From contig NZ_CP036276.1 in NCBI RefSeq assembly GCF_007747995.1, positions 7,678,001-7,742,000 of the forward strand: DNA of 64,000 nucleotides. Reading direction: 5' to 3'. Below the pieces are notes generated by a model. The model made no database searches. It had not been told where the DNA came from and was given only the letters and a program-made list of their open reading frames with translations. This document shows, one piece after another, positions 28,975 through 39,200 of the stretch (position 1 is the stretch's first letter; each line of letters starts with the position of its first letter). The position numbers and the translations under genes are program-made. Origin of the DNA: Symmachiella dynata (lineage in GTDB: Bacteria; Planctomycetota; Planctomycetia; Planctomycetales; Planctomycetaceae).

Positions 28975-29475
28975 CAGAGGCTCCCGGAGAGAAAATTTAA
29001 AGAAAATCAAAAAAAATGGGTAGTAACCCTTGATTCTTAGTCTATCATCAGTTCAACTATGCATCTCAAAGAGCGAACCGGCATATTTTGCCAAAGTCGC
29101 GCTTTGTGACGAAAACGGAATTTCATATCTGGCGCTCCTATCATATCCCTCTATTTTTTGCCCAGATACATACTTGAGACGTTTATTCGCTCCTCATCCG
29201 CCATTTTTGGATCGAGGAGCTATTTTTTTGCGCAGTCCTCATCGTTTGAATCCGTTTTGCCGCTACTGGGGTAATGAACCATTACAGCCCCGAATGATTG
29301 ACTGAGAACTCAACGCTGTTTCCGATACGAGTCGGTAACCCAAAGACCGCAGAAAACGCCGATTCACAACTGTTCAGGCAACCGGGCGTCACGGAACACA
29401 TCATAACAAATTGCTGTCGCCGCGTCGCTGATCAACAGGTTTGACCGTCACCAGAGCCGGTTTTCCCCGACTCCG
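28975..29475. other. AT-richer intergenic region of about 500 bases, nothing recognised
   Basis: Lies upstream of ispG and downstream of the GTPase gene. One plus-strand frame (29030-29305) lacks a ribosome site and domain features and is not called. The ispG promoter should lie near its right edge, but no convincing -35/-10 pair was found. Confidence 0.4.
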
Positions 29476-30507
29476 CTAAACATTGAACCGCACCAGAATC
29501 TCGTCGCCATCGCGCATCACGTACTCCTTGCCGACCAACTGATGCAGGCCGGCCGCTTTGACTTCGCGTTCGGAACCGAGCCGCAGCAGGTCGGCCACCG
29601 CCATGATTTCTGCTCGGATAAAGCCCCGTGCCAAGTCGGTGTGAATCGTGCCGGCCGCCTCGACCGCTGTTTCGCCCCGCCGCAACAGCCAGGCCCGGAC
29701 TTCTTTTTCGTCTGAAGTGAAAAACGTGATCTGCTCGGTGATCTCGAAAATCGTCCGCAATAGTTGTTTGCGACACGGTTCCCCCAGTCCCAACTCAGCA
29801 GCAAACTCGGCGCGATCGGCTTCGTCAAGTTGTTGCACATCCAGCTCCAACCCGGCCGGAGCGGCAATCACCGGGTGCCCCAATGCTTCGATGGCCGCCA
29901 GTTTGTCAGCATCGAAATCGGCTTCAGCGGTGTTGATCAGGACCAGTAGCGGCTTGCGCGTCAACAGCGAAAAGGACTTGGTATGCTTTTCCTGCTCGTC
30001 AGAAAACTCCTGGCTGCGGAGCGATTGTCCTTCGTTGAGCAGGACTTCGATCGGCTCTAAGAATTCCAATTCCGTCTGCAGTTCGTCGCGGTCGGGGCGG
30101 GGCTTTTTGATGTTTTCTCGCAGTCGGGCAATGCGATTGCTGATGACCTGCATATCGGCCAGCATCAATTCTTCTTCGAAGGATTGCACATCGCTGAGCG
30201 GATCCGCTCCGGCATAAGCGCCGATGACTTGGATCAACACGTTGGCTTCCCGCAGCACCGACATCCGCTGCGCGTTCCCTTCGCCCTGATCGCGACTCAA
30301 ACCGGGAGTATCGAACAGTTCTATCTTCGCAGGTGAGATTTTTTTGGGATTAAACAAGGCAACCAAATCATCAAAACGCTGATCGGGAACCGTGGCGGTG
30401 CCGAGTTGTCCGGTGTGCGCTTTGGAGATATCGGGGGCGGTTCCGGTCAGCAATTCAAAGATACTGCTTTTTCCGCCCGCTTGATAGCCCACGAGTCCGA
30501 TTTTCAT
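29476..30507 (-). CDS. YchF-like Obg-family GTPase
   Basis: 343 residues from ATG 30507; AGGA lies 7 bases upstream, and a GTG immediately before is less likely. G1 loop GYQAGGKSS, G3 DTPGLSRDQGEGN, and LVLINTAEADFD in place of the usual NKxD, as in YchF proteins, which often prefer ATP. A helical hairpin (~130-200) is inserted as in YchF. The C-terminus (FFTSDEKEVRAWLLRRGE ... HTDLARGFIRAEI ... DGDEILVRFNV) is the TGS-like/DUF933 domain. It differs from canonical YchF in the G1 loop (AGG instead of NVG) and may be a planctomycete paralogue. Ribosome-associated role inferred from family. Confidence 0.88.
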   Translation of the reverse strand: MKIGLVGYQAGGKSSIFELLTGTAPDISKAHTGQLGTATVPDQRFDDLVALFNPKKISPAKIELFDTPGLSRDQGEGNAQRMSVLREANVLIQVIGAYAGADPLSDVQSFEEELMLADMQVISNRIARLRENIKKPRPDRDELQTELEFLEPIEVLLNEGQSLRSQEFSDEQEKHTKSFSLLTRKPLLVLINTAEADFDADKLAAIEALGHPVIAAPAGLELDVQQLDEADRAEFAAELGLGEPCRKQLLRTIFEITEQITFFTSDEKEVRAWLLRRGETAVEAAGTIHTDLARGFIRAEIMAVADLLRLGSEREVKAAGLHQLVGKEYVMRDGDEILVRFNV

Positions 30508-30792
30508 CACGCGTTCCTGGTCGTTTGCTTGCGTTCTCAGTACACCAATACTGCTTGTCGCACCGCGCCGGTCGGGGTGTGAAGCAGGGGCGCGCTAGTG
30601 TAGTTGGGCAGCCGCCACCGGTAAAGCGATCGCGTCTAGAGACTCCGGAACCGTTTTCGCCACGGATCGCGCGTTTTTTGACCGCTGGGAGTCATGCCGA
30701 GGAACGACGCATGCCGATTGTATCGATTGAGACGCGCGCGAAAACCGTCGCCGGACTCCCCGTCTTAAAACCGCACAAGAAAGCCTGCCGAC

Positions 30793-31626
30793 ATGTACGC
30801 CCAACACTGGGGTCTCGTAGACATCCCTTTTCAATCGACCATCGACCAACGTTGGTTCTATGAAGGACCCTCTCACGAAGAGGCGGTCGCCCGGTTGTTA
30901 TTCATCGTCGAACAACATCGCCGCCTAGGTGTGCTGGTGGGAGAAGCGGGAACCGGCAAGTCGATGTTGCTGTCTGTCTTAAAACGCGCCGTGCAACGTG
31001 CCCAAGGCCAAGTGGTGAACGTCAACGTCGCCGGTCGCTCGGGGGAGGAAGTCGTTTGGGAACTCGCTGCGGGATTACGACTCAGCCCACGACCCGACGA
31101 TCCCCCCAGGACGCTTTGGCGCAAGATCGAAGAAGTGTTGCTCGGTAACCAACTAGCCCATGTACAAACCGTATTGGTGTTCGATCACTTTGAGTGGGCC
31201 GATCGTGAGTGTCAAAAAGCCATCGCCCGCTTGGTTCACCTCAATACGCAAACACCCACCTGGACAACCATCGTGGTCGCCGTCCGAGAAAAAGCCCTGC
31301 AGGAAAGTTGCGACCTGTTCCGGCACTTGATTGATCTGACAATTGAAGCACCGCCATTCAGTAACGATGAATCGCGCGATTACGTGATTAGCTTGTTGAG
31401 CAGAGCAGGGCGTCGCGATCCGTTGTTCACCGATTCGGCATTGGACCGCCTGCACGCATTGAGCGGCGGCGTGCCGCGCGAGCTCAACCGCCTGTGCGAC
31501 ATGAGCCTGCTCGCCGCCATGTCCGCCGGAGCAGTGGCCGTGACAGCCGATATTGTTGGTTCCTTTGCCGCCGAGGAGTCTGGCGATAAATCGTTCGACC
31601 GGCAATCAATTCTGAGCAATGCGTAG
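30793..31626 (+). CDS. ExeA-like AAA ATPase
   Basis: 277 residues. N-terminus YAQHWGLVDIPF is typical of ExeA/GspA-type ATPases. Walker A GEAGTGKS (~56-63), Walker B VLVFDHFEW, sensor region VVAVREKAL, and a C-terminal helical lid (LSGGVPRELNRLCDMSLL). In ExeA the ATPase works with a peptidoglycan-binding partner in assembling the secretin; here the peptidoglycan-binding domain is absent, so it may serve a different complex. Cytoplasmic. No secretion genes are adjacent. Confidence 0.88.
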   Translation: MYAQHWGLVDIPFQSTIDQRWFYEGPSHEEAVARLLFIVEQHRRLGVLVGEAGTGKSMLLSVLKRAVQRAQGQVVNVNVAGRSGEEVVWELAAGLRLSPRPDDPPRTLWRKIEEVLLGNQLAHVQTVLVFDHFEWADRECQKAIARLVHLNTQTPTWTTIVVAVREKALQESCDLFRHLIDLTIEAPPFSNDESRDYVISLLSRAGRRDPLFTDSALDRLHALSGGVPRELNRLCDMSLLAAMSAGAVAVTADIVGSFAAEESGDKSFDRQSILSNA

Positions 31627-31767
31627 CTCGGCGGAAGCATCCAAGAAATTGGCCATGCGAATGTCGTCAGCGATGGGTCGTCGGCAAGTGCAACATCTTT
31701 TCGCGGAAATTAGTTCCTGACAGACTCCTGGACCAGAATCGGCTAACGGCAAGTTTGGGAGCTACCA

Positions 31768-32079
31768 ATGGCGAACGAAAACAGAAAACTGTATTACTGG
31801 GTAGAGGGCGTTTCTGTATTCGTCTTTGTTGCCCTCGGGAGCGCCGTCGGACAGGCAACTCGATTGGTACAGGTGAATGTTGTTGATGGCGAGTTTATTT
31901 TCCCATCGCATTTTCCGATCTATGTTGGGGCCACGATCGGGGCCATCATCGGCTTGCTATTGGGATATGCGATTGCATGGCTGATAGAACAAATATCTAG
32001 CAACTCTGGTGACGAAACTAGAAATTTAGACAATACGTTGCTAACGGTTTCATCCTCTCAGCACCAATGCGATTCTTGA
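31768..32079 (+). CDS. Small membrane protein with two helices
   Basis: 103 residues. GGGAG lies 6 bases before ATG 31768, supporting a real gene. Two hydrophobic helices are visible (~11-30 and ~50-71, the second with repeated Gly: GATIGAIIGLLLGYAIAWL), separated by a short extracytoplasmic loop. The C-terminus is polar and Ser/Gln-rich. No family recognised. Confidence 0.6.
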   Translation: MANENRKLYYWVEGVSVFVFVALGSAVGQATRLVQVNVVDGEFIFPSHFPIYVGATIGAIIGLLLGYAIAWLIEQISSNSGDETRNLDNTLLTVSSSQHQCDS

Positions 32080-32154
32080 CGCGCGCTGTCCGACCTAGTC
32101 CCAAACTGTCGGGCAAACATTCGGGTTGCTGCGCGAATAGCTGTGCGAAAACCC

Positions 32155-32250
32155 TCACCCCCGACCCCTCTCCCAGAGGGAGAGGGGGGAGTTGATGACG
32201 GTGATTCCGCGCAAGCTCCCTCTCCCTTTGGGAGAGGGCCGGGGTGAGGG
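32155..32250. repeat. Inverted repeat, CCCTCACCCC/GGGTGAGGGG hairpin type
   Basis: The left arm (CCCTCACCCCCGACCCCTC) and right arm (GGGAGAGGGCCGGGGTGAGG) are imperfect inverted copies that each contain a smaller hairpin of the form CTCTCCC..GGGAGAGG. The type is widespread in bacterial intergenic DNA. Confidence 0.75.
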
Positions 32251-32522
32251 GCAAGCCACGTATGATGTACGCCGACAGGTTCGGCCCAGCTTTGCCAAGA
32301 AGCACGAAGCCGCAATTCCCACGCTCTGAAACGAGCAAAGTCTCATCAGCAGGGACAGCTGAAACTGCTGCTTCTTGTGCCTGCGGCACACCGATTGCCG
32401 TTGGCAATCGCTGCCACCCGATGCTTGATTTTCCACGGATAAACGCAATCTGTCCCAGAGGGTGAGGGGCAAGCCACTTGGGATGCTCGCCTTCAGGTAC
32501 GGCGCGACTTTGCCAGGAAGTT
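32244..32522 (+). repeat. Dispersed repeat copy A with flanking direct repeats
   Basis: A core at 32305-32419 (from CGAAGCCGCAATT to CGCTGCCACCC) aligns at roughly 85% by eye with 34068-34182. It is flanked by two related ~60-base direct repeats at 32244-32302 and 32462-32522, both starting GTGAGGGGCAAGCCAC and ending with a GCTTTGCCA or ACTTTGCCA core. The block fills most of the 565-base gap before the oxidoreductase gene; no gene is supported within it. Confidence 0.7.
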
Positions 32523-32644
32523 GACGCGCAGTACTCAGCCGTTTCATATGGTCTCCGGTGAATTTCTCGCTGGAATTGTGCTATCATGGCGTAAACATCA
32601 CTGCAACAGTTTGCTCCGATCTGCTCAATTCACAGGACCGGTTG

Positions 32645-33952
32645 ATGACTAACACACGCCGCGACTTCTTACGAACTTCCGCTGCACTGGGAACCGGGAT
32701 CTTGATTCCCTATACGTTCACCACCGGGGCAGAAACCAAACCGCGATCGCCCAATGAACGGCCCCGCATTGGATCGATTGGGATGCGCTATCAAGGTTCG
32801 GTGATTGCCCGTAAGGCGGCGGAGCATGGCGATATTGTGGCCATCGCCGATGTCGATCGTGAAATTGCCGATAAGGCCCAAGCAGAGTTCGGCGGCAAAG
32901 CGGACATCTATGAAAACTATCGCGACTTGCTGTCGCGTGACGACATTGACGTTGTCACGATCGGTGCGCCGGATCATTGGCACGCGTCAATGCTGATCGA
33001 TGCCTGCCGCGCGGGCAAAGATGTCTATTGCGAAAAGCCGCTCACATTGACGATCGATGAAGGCCAGGCGATCCTCAAAGCGGTCAAAGAAACCGGCGCG
33101 GTGGTACAAGTCGGAACGTGGCAACGCAGCGATTCGCGGTTCCGTTTGGCCTGCGAATTGGTCCAGCAAGGGCGGATCGGCAAGTTGCGGCGGGTGTCGA
33201 TTGTGCTTGGCAAAAACGTCGTAGGCGGACCGTTTGCCGTGTCGGAACCACCGGCGCATTTCAATTGGGATCTGTGGCAAGGCCCGACCCCCGATGTCCC
33301 CTATATCAAAGAGCGGAGCCATTACACATTTCGCTGGTGGTACGAATACTCCGGCGGGCAGATGACCGACTGGGGCGCGCATCATCTCGACATTGCCCAA
33401 TGGGGCATGGGCCAACAACACAGTGGGCCGGTACAGATTGAAGGGACCGCCGATTTCCCCCACACCGAGAACGGTTATAACGTGGCAACCAACTATCACG
33501 CGGCATACCGCTACGACAACGGCGTGGAACTGGTCGTTGCCGACAATGGGCGCAACGGCGTGATGTTTGAAGGGGACGAGGGCCGGATTTTTGTGAATCG
33601 CGGGACCGTTTCGGGAAAACCGGTCGAAGATTTGAAAACCAAGCCGCTGAACCGTGGTGATTTTGCCTTGTACGGCCATGACAATTTGGACCGCCCGGAA
33701 CGCGCCGGTAAATTGGATGCGATCATCAATCACATGGGCAACTTTTTCGATTGTGTGGTCACACGCGAAACCCCGATTTCCGACGTCGCCAGCCAACACC
33801 GCAGCGTAAGCGTCTGCCATCTCGGCAACATCGCCATGCGCCTGGGCCGTAAGCTGCAATGGGACCCGCAAGCGGAGTTGTTCGTCGATGACGAAGAAGC
33901 CAATCGCTGGCTATCACGCGACCGCCGCGCGGGATTTGAGTTAGACGCCTGA
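32645..33952 (+). CDS. Gfo/Idh/MocA-family oxidoreductase, Tat-exported
   Basis: 435 residues from ATG 32645. Twin-arginine signal TRRDFLRTSAALGTG. A Rossmann domain follows (IGSIGMRYQGSVIARKAAEHG, then VVAIADVDRE, with a divergent glycine motif), the EKPL motif (CEKPLTLTIDEG) and the C-terminal substrate domain with WWYEYSGGQMTDWGAHHLDIAQW, which contains the conserved HH-D residues of this family. Probable NAD(P)-dependent sugar or inositol dehydrogenase-like enzyme, folded before export. Such Tat-exported members are very common in planctomycetes; substrate not predictable. No operon partners. Confidence 0.9.
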   Translation: MTNTRRDFLRTSAALGTGILIPYTFTTGAETKPRSPNERPRIGSIGMRYQGSVIARKAAEHGDIVAIADVDREIADKAQAEFGGKADIYENYRDLLSRDDIDVVTIGAPDHWHASMLIDACRAGKDVYCEKPLTLTIDEGQAILKAVKETGAVVQVGTWQRSDSRFRLACELVQQGRIGKLRRVSIVLGKNVVGGPFAVSEPPAHFNWDLWQGPTPDVPYIKERSHYTFRWWYEYSGGQMTDWGAHHLDIAQWGMGQQHSGPVQIEGTADFPHTENGYNVATNYHAAYRYDNGVELVVADNGRNGVMFEGDEGRIFVNRGTVSGKPVEDLKTKPLNRGDFALYGHDNLDRPERAGKLDAIINHMGNFFDCVVTRETPISDVASQHRSVSVCHLGNIAMRLGRKLQWDPQAELFVDDEEANRWLSRDRRAGFELDA

Positions 33953-34023
33953 AATGGCCCGCGACGGGGGAGAGTGCGTCGAAAAAGTTGTGAGCAAAGA
34001 CGCAGTCATTCTCTAAGTCTCCA

Positions 34024-34182
34024 GGGTAGCCGCGATGGCGCAGACATCGGGGCGGGTGCAGCCCGCACGAAGCCGCAATTTCCGCGCTCTAAAACAAGCA
34101 AACTCTCGCTGGCAGGGACAGCTGAAATTGCTGCGTCTTGTGCCTACGGCACACCGATTGCCGATGGCAATCGCTGCCACCC
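34024..34182 (+). repeat. Dispersed repeat copy B
   Basis: Its first 55 bases match 25085-25140 and its remaining ~115 bases match 32305-32419, so this copy links the other two partial copies. It contains short palindromes (ATTGCCGATGGCAAT). It sits between convergent genes. Confidence 0.7.
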
Positions 34183-34227
34183 TGTGATTGCTGCCCCACG
34201 ACAGTCGGCTGTGAAAACAGCCAGACG

Positions 34228-34926
34228 TCATTCGCCCCCTTCGAGCACCACCTTCGTCACGGCAATTTGGCCGGAGAAACAGACGTCGATATCGTGTCCT
34301 GGTTGTCGCGGACGATCGTGATAGCTACCGACATAGTGATAGCTCCCTTCCCGGCAATCGTACTCCAACCGATGGGGACTGGTGTCCAAAGGGCAAAAGA
34401 CGATTTCCGGCTCCGCTGCGGAGTCGTCGTCGAGTGCGGGGAAGTTGACGTTCCAATAAGCGCCCGGTGGCAGCGGTTGGGGAGCGAGTAATTCCAGGAC
34501 GCGGCGAGCCATCACTTCGGCGGCCGCCCAATCAATGGCTACGATACCCCGATGATATTGCGAAAAAGCGATGCCCGGTTTGCCCAACAGGACCGCTTCG
34601 CGGACAGCGGCAACGGTGCCGGACATATACACGTCAATGCCCAGGTTTCCCCCCTCGTTGATGCCTGACAGAACCCACGTTGCATCGGGTAGGATTTGCG
34701 TGGCACCGATCCGCGTGCAGTCGGCGGGTGAACCATCGAGCGCCAGTCGTCCGGGAGCGACTTCGGTTAAGGACAACGGCCGAAAGACATTCACGGTATG
34801 CCCGCAACCAGAGTAAGGCTCGTTCGGTGCAACGACCGTGGCTGTACCCCATCCACTGACCGCCCGCTCCAATGCCGCTAACCCGTCGGCATGGATTCCG
34901 TCGTCGTTGGTCAGCAGAAGTTTCAT
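34228..34926 (-). CDS. surE: 5'/3'-nucleotidase SurE
   Basis: 232 residues from ATG 34926. The N-terminal MKLLLTNDDGIHADG contains the metal-binding DD pair of SurE phosphatases; VVAPNEPYSGCGHTVN and VLSGINEGGNLGIDVYMSGTV are the conserved Ser/Gly and NxGxN-type segments. Length is normal (usually 230-270). It removes phosphate from nucleoside monophosphates in stress and stationary phase. The ROK gene lies downstream of the 5' end on the same strand, with 87 bases between. Confidence 0.94.
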   Translation of the reverse strand: MKLLLTNDDGIHADGLAALERAVSGWGTATVVAPNEPYSGCGHTVNVFRPLSLTEVAPGRLALDGSPADCTRIGATQILPDATWVLSGINEGGNLGIDVYMSGTVAAVREAVLLGKPGIAFSQYHRGIVAIDWAAAEVMARRVLELLAPQPLPPGAYWNVNFPALDDDSAAEPEIVFCPLDTSPHRLEYDCREGSYHYVGSYHDRPRQPGHDIDVCFSGQIAVTKVVLEGGE

Positions 34927-35013
34927 CAGTGTTTGTTTCTTGAAAGGGAGTTTTGGGGAAGAGACGCTTGCCGAAGCCAGCCGGGTCGGCACTATAACGG
35001 ATTGCGCAGTGAC

Positions 35014-36069
35014 TCAGGAAAACGCATCGCGGGCTAAAGCCAATGCTCCGTGAATCACGACTTCCTCACCCAGCGCCGCAGGGACGATCTGTGCGACGTC
35101 GGCAAACGGTGCAAAGACATGTTTGCGATATGCGGCACCGACCGGTTCAAAAAACAAGGTGTCCCCCATCAGTGAGACGCCCCCGCCGATTACGATCCGT
35201 GCGGGATTGACCAACGTCACGACCTGTGCGATCGCCCAGCCCAAAGTGTCGGTCGCGTCGTTGAGCAGTCCGCGGCAAAATGGATCTCCCGCCGCCGCAG
35301 CTGTGGCGATGTGCTTGGTCGTGATTTTCTCAGGATCATTCCCGGTCAATTCCAAGAGACGACTGGCCGGCGCGGATGGTTCGGCCTGGGCAATCATATC
35401 CGGCGCAGCGGCGGTGCGGTGAGCAGCGGCGAAGGAGGCGGCTGCTGTATGATCGGCAATCGCTTGTCGTGCGCGCTGTGTGATGCCGAAACCGGAGGCG
35501 ATTTGTTCGACGGTGGTGCCGGGGTAGGGCAGGTGGCGGGGAACGTTGCCGGGCCGCAGATGTCCGATCTCAGCCGCTCCGCGACCACTCCCGCGATAAA
35601 CCTGGCCCCCCAGAATCAAACCGCCGCCAATCCCCGATCCGACGGTGATATAAAACACAGGATCGAATCCCCGGCCGGCGCCGTAATGCGCTTCGGCCAG
35701 CGCAGCGGTGTCGGCGTCGTTTTGCAAGATTCCGGGAATTCCCAGCGTCTTTGCCGCCCAATCAACAATCGGGAAATCATCCCAACCGGCGACTTGATGG
35801 CTGGTCATCGTACACCCGCGATCCGCATCGACCGGTCCGCCGAATCCAATGCCCATGCCGGCGACGTCGCCATGTTGCAAGCCGCGCGGCTTGAGTAATT
35901 CGTCAACGCCTTGCGCGATCTGCGTGCGGATACGTTCGGCGCCTTGCGTCGCATCGATATCGGCGCGCCACAACTGTTCGATCGTCTCGGAGTCCAAAGT
36001 CCCCAAGCCGATTTGCAGCTTCGTGCCACCGATTTCCACTCCCAGCGCATAGGCCGGTTTGTCCGTCAT
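35014..36069 (-). CDS. ROK-family sugar kinase-like protein lacking the zinc motif
   Basis: 351 residues from ATG 36069; GGGGA lies 7 bases upstream. The ASKHA fold is clear: phosphate loop GVEIGGTKLQIGLG, GMGIGFGGPVD, catalytic region LQNDADTAALAEAHYGAG, and VFYITVGSGIGGGLI. ROK kinases normally carry a CxCGxxGCxE zinc site after EIGH; here AEIGHLRPGNVPRHLPYPGT has no cysteines, so zinc is probably not bound. An Ala/Pro-rich insertion (~220-245) follows. It may be a glucokinase-like enzyme or a sugar-sensing derivative. Cytoplasmic. Confidence 0.88.
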   Translation of the reverse strand: MTDKPAYALGVEIGGTKLQIGLGTLDSETIEQLWRADIDATQGAERIRTQIAQGVDELLKPRGLQHGDVAGMGIGFGGPVDADRGCTMTSHQVAGWDDFPIVDWAAKTLGIPGILQNDADTAALAEAHYGAGRGFDPVFYITVGSGIGGGLILGGQVYRGSGRGAAEIGHLRPGNVPRHLPYPGTTVEQIASGFGITQRARQAIADHTAAASFAAAHRTAAAPDMIAQAEPSAPASRLLELTGNDPEKITTKHIATAAAAGDPFCRGLLNDATDTLGWAIAQVVTLVNPARIVIGGGVSLMGDTLFFEPVGAAYRKHVFAPFADVAQIVPAALGEEVVIHGALALARDAFS

Positions 36070-36201
36070 GTTCGATTCCCCACCGGTCGCGCCGGAATGT
36101 TTGCTACAGGTCGTTTCAAACCCTTTGACGCGTTCCGCTGACACGAAAATGCGAGTCTCCAGAACAATCGAAACTGGATTTTGAAACTGGTTTTCAGCGA
36201 A

Positions 36202-39200
36202 TCAATCGCTGCCTTGAAATGCGACCCAGGCGCGGTTTTGGTAGCTGCAGCGGCAACCGGCTGAGGCATCGGGCAGCAGCACCAATCCGCCGACCGGCAA
36301 AGCATTGATCCAGCAGCCGGGGCGAATCCCGCCAAAGTCCTCGCGTCCTTCGGGTCGTGACAAATCCAAATATCCCAACGTCGCTGAACGGAACAACAAC
36401 ATGTTTTTCCCAGCAGCCAATTGTCCGCAACCATAGGAACGTTTGAATTCAAATGGCTGCGTTTCTCCCGTCAGCAAGTCCCAGGCGCCGCCTTGGGTAT
36501 AGATGGTGCGGTCAGTGACGAGCGGACGGGTGACATATTTCATCGGTTTGTCCCACACGCGATACCCTTCCGAAGCACGAAACACAGCGATGCGGCCTCC
36601 CACCTCCGACGGCAGACGAAACCGCGTCGGTTGGTAGCTCATGAGCAGCATGTCGTTTGCTTCGCTGAAGACCAGGACCGTTCCGAAAATGTCCTTGTCG
36701 TTTTTCATTTTGATCTTGCCGCTGCGAGCATTCAAAATCACCAATTCGCCGGTCGGATGCTCGGCCGGTTTCATATCCGTCTTGCCGCGGCGTTTCTCCG
36801 CTTGATCCAACCGGTCGCCGGGGGCTAAGGCGCGGTCGATCAAAAAGACCTGACCGTCGCCGATGGCAATCGCGTTGTTGCGTATCGATTCCTGCGCATC
36901 GTATTGCCATAACTTTTCACCACTCTCGACGTCGAAGGCGAACAGCATTTTCGACTCGGTGAAGAGTTCGCTCATATCGGCCGGCTTCCAGGAATGTTGC
37001 ACGATGTGGTCCTCATTGACCACCGACCCGAATAGAATGCCATCCTCGCAGGCGATGTAGCCCCACTTCCCTTTTTTGCCTTCGGGCGATTGAGGGGCTT
37101 CGTAACGCGTCAGCACTTCGCCGATCGCCGCGTCGAGTCGTACACAAATATCATCCCTGCGAACGAACACACTGTCTCCGGCGGCGCAGAAATTACTGCC
37201 GGTGCCGGCGGTGCCCATCAGGTGATCGGCGTCGTGGGCTCGCTGCACGCCGGGCAGTGCATATTCCCACAGCGTGCGTCCGTTGTAGGCATCGACCGCG
37301 CGGAGCGCATCCATGCCTTCGACAAACAACCGCCCCTGATGAAACAGCGGAGCATGTCCCCGACCGTGACGCTGCGGCATCTCCAGAGCGACGTCGCGAA
37401 ACCATAGAATGCTGAGCGGGCCTTTGATCGTGTCGACGCTGCTACAGGTGTTGGCCGGGTTTGAGTATTGATGCGTCCACTGCCCCGCATCGGCCAGTGC
37501 GCCGCGCGTTTTAACGGACATTTCGCCCGGAGCACCCAGGCAAACCATCCCGCCATAGGGCCGTTGCAACCGAGCGATTTCGTCTTGGCCCTCGGCGATC
37601 TCCTCGCCAGCCACGGAACGCCCCGAGACGATCAGGTTTGCGAAATACTTGGGATAGGTCGTCGCCGCGAGATCGCGTTGATGCACGGTGACGCGTGTCC
37701 CGTACAGTCCGGCGGCATTGATGAGCTGACGGGCAGCGGCGACGTTCGCGGGATCGGAATCGACCGCGAAGATCATTAAGTCGGTTTGCTTGGCCAATTC
37801 CAACGCCAACCGCCCATCGCCACAACCAAAATCGACACAATACCCGGCCGTCACACCGGTCGTTTTGATAATCTCTTCTGCTGCTTTGGCAACCAATTCA
37901 TCGGCGGCCGTTTCTTGTGGTTCGGCCTTGACCGTTTTTGTTTCGTCAGGACTGGCTGCGGCAAAACAATAAATCGTGCCTTGATCGGTGCTGACGTACA
38001 AGCGCCCCGCAGCGACCGCCAATCCGTACGGCTTGCCGTCGACCTGCGCCGTCCATTGTTGTTCTCGGTCCTCAAGCCTGAAGGTGGCGACGCTGTCACT
38101 GGCACCGGAAACAATGGTGTCACCGGCGACGATCAATGAGGTCCCGCCGGGAATCTTCTCCGCCTTCCACAATTCTTTGTGCGTCATTTTCGTTTGCGGT
38201 TGACCGCGACGATCCGGTTCGGTGGTTTCTACCGGCTTGAGCGCTCGCAGCGTATGGCCATCGGCGTGGAGTAGACCCTCGGGGAACGCGGCCACAGCAC
38301 CAGCGCCTAGCTTGTCGGCTTTCTCACCGTCGCTCGCCACAAACGCCAGTCCGCCGTTATAGAAAAATGGTCCGGAGGCCATCGTCGAGGTGCCGCCGGT
38401 GTGTCCGTTTTTTTGCAGATGATAATATTGAAACGCACCGTCGGTCCGTTGAAACGCCGCTGGAACCGCGCGGCCTGTGGGGACGAATAATTGATCACCG
38501 GCAGCAACCACATACCCTTGTGCGGAGATGCCGCTGTTGGCATTCGCTCCACCGTGTGGCTGCGGCATTTCGATCTGGCCCGATTCACCATTCGTCCAGA
38601 CGCTTTCACCGGTCGTTAAATCGAGCGCGTGCAGGAAGACCTTCTCCGACTGCCAAATCCCGGCCGCGTAATACAGCGTGTCCTCCACAATGACCGGCCC
38701 CCCCCGCGCCGGCCAACGCGACGTCAACGTGCCGTTGCCCAACACCATGTCATCCTCAGGACCACCGCGCCACTTACGGATCAATGACCCGTCCGCAGCG
38801 GACAGGCAGTATAAGTATCCGTCGTCGCTCACGGCATAAACTTGATCCCGCCAAACCACCGGCGCAAACCGCACCGGGCCGTCGGTATAAAACGTCCATT
38901 TTTCTTGCCCCGTGGCGGCGTCGAGCGCGTGAATCTGTCCGTCGGCGGAACTGCCGTAAAAAACGGTGTCCCCCGCAGCTACAACGTGAAACGCACGGTC
39001 GAACAGCATACGGTCATCGCGCGGCCAAGCCGTTTGTGGTGGATGTGCCGGGTGATGCACCCAGGCCAACGAGAGTTCCGCCGGCAGACTGTCTGCCGTG
39101 TAACCGTCGCGCGCGGCGTTGCCGCGAAACTGCGTCCAATCGGCAGCGGACAATGGCGAGACGAACAGAACCAGGAGGGCGGGTATCAGGAAATTGCGCA

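Noticed and set aside
29030-29305. Plus-strand open frame of 91 codons
   Set aside because: AT-richer DNA, no ribosome site, no resemblance to a family.
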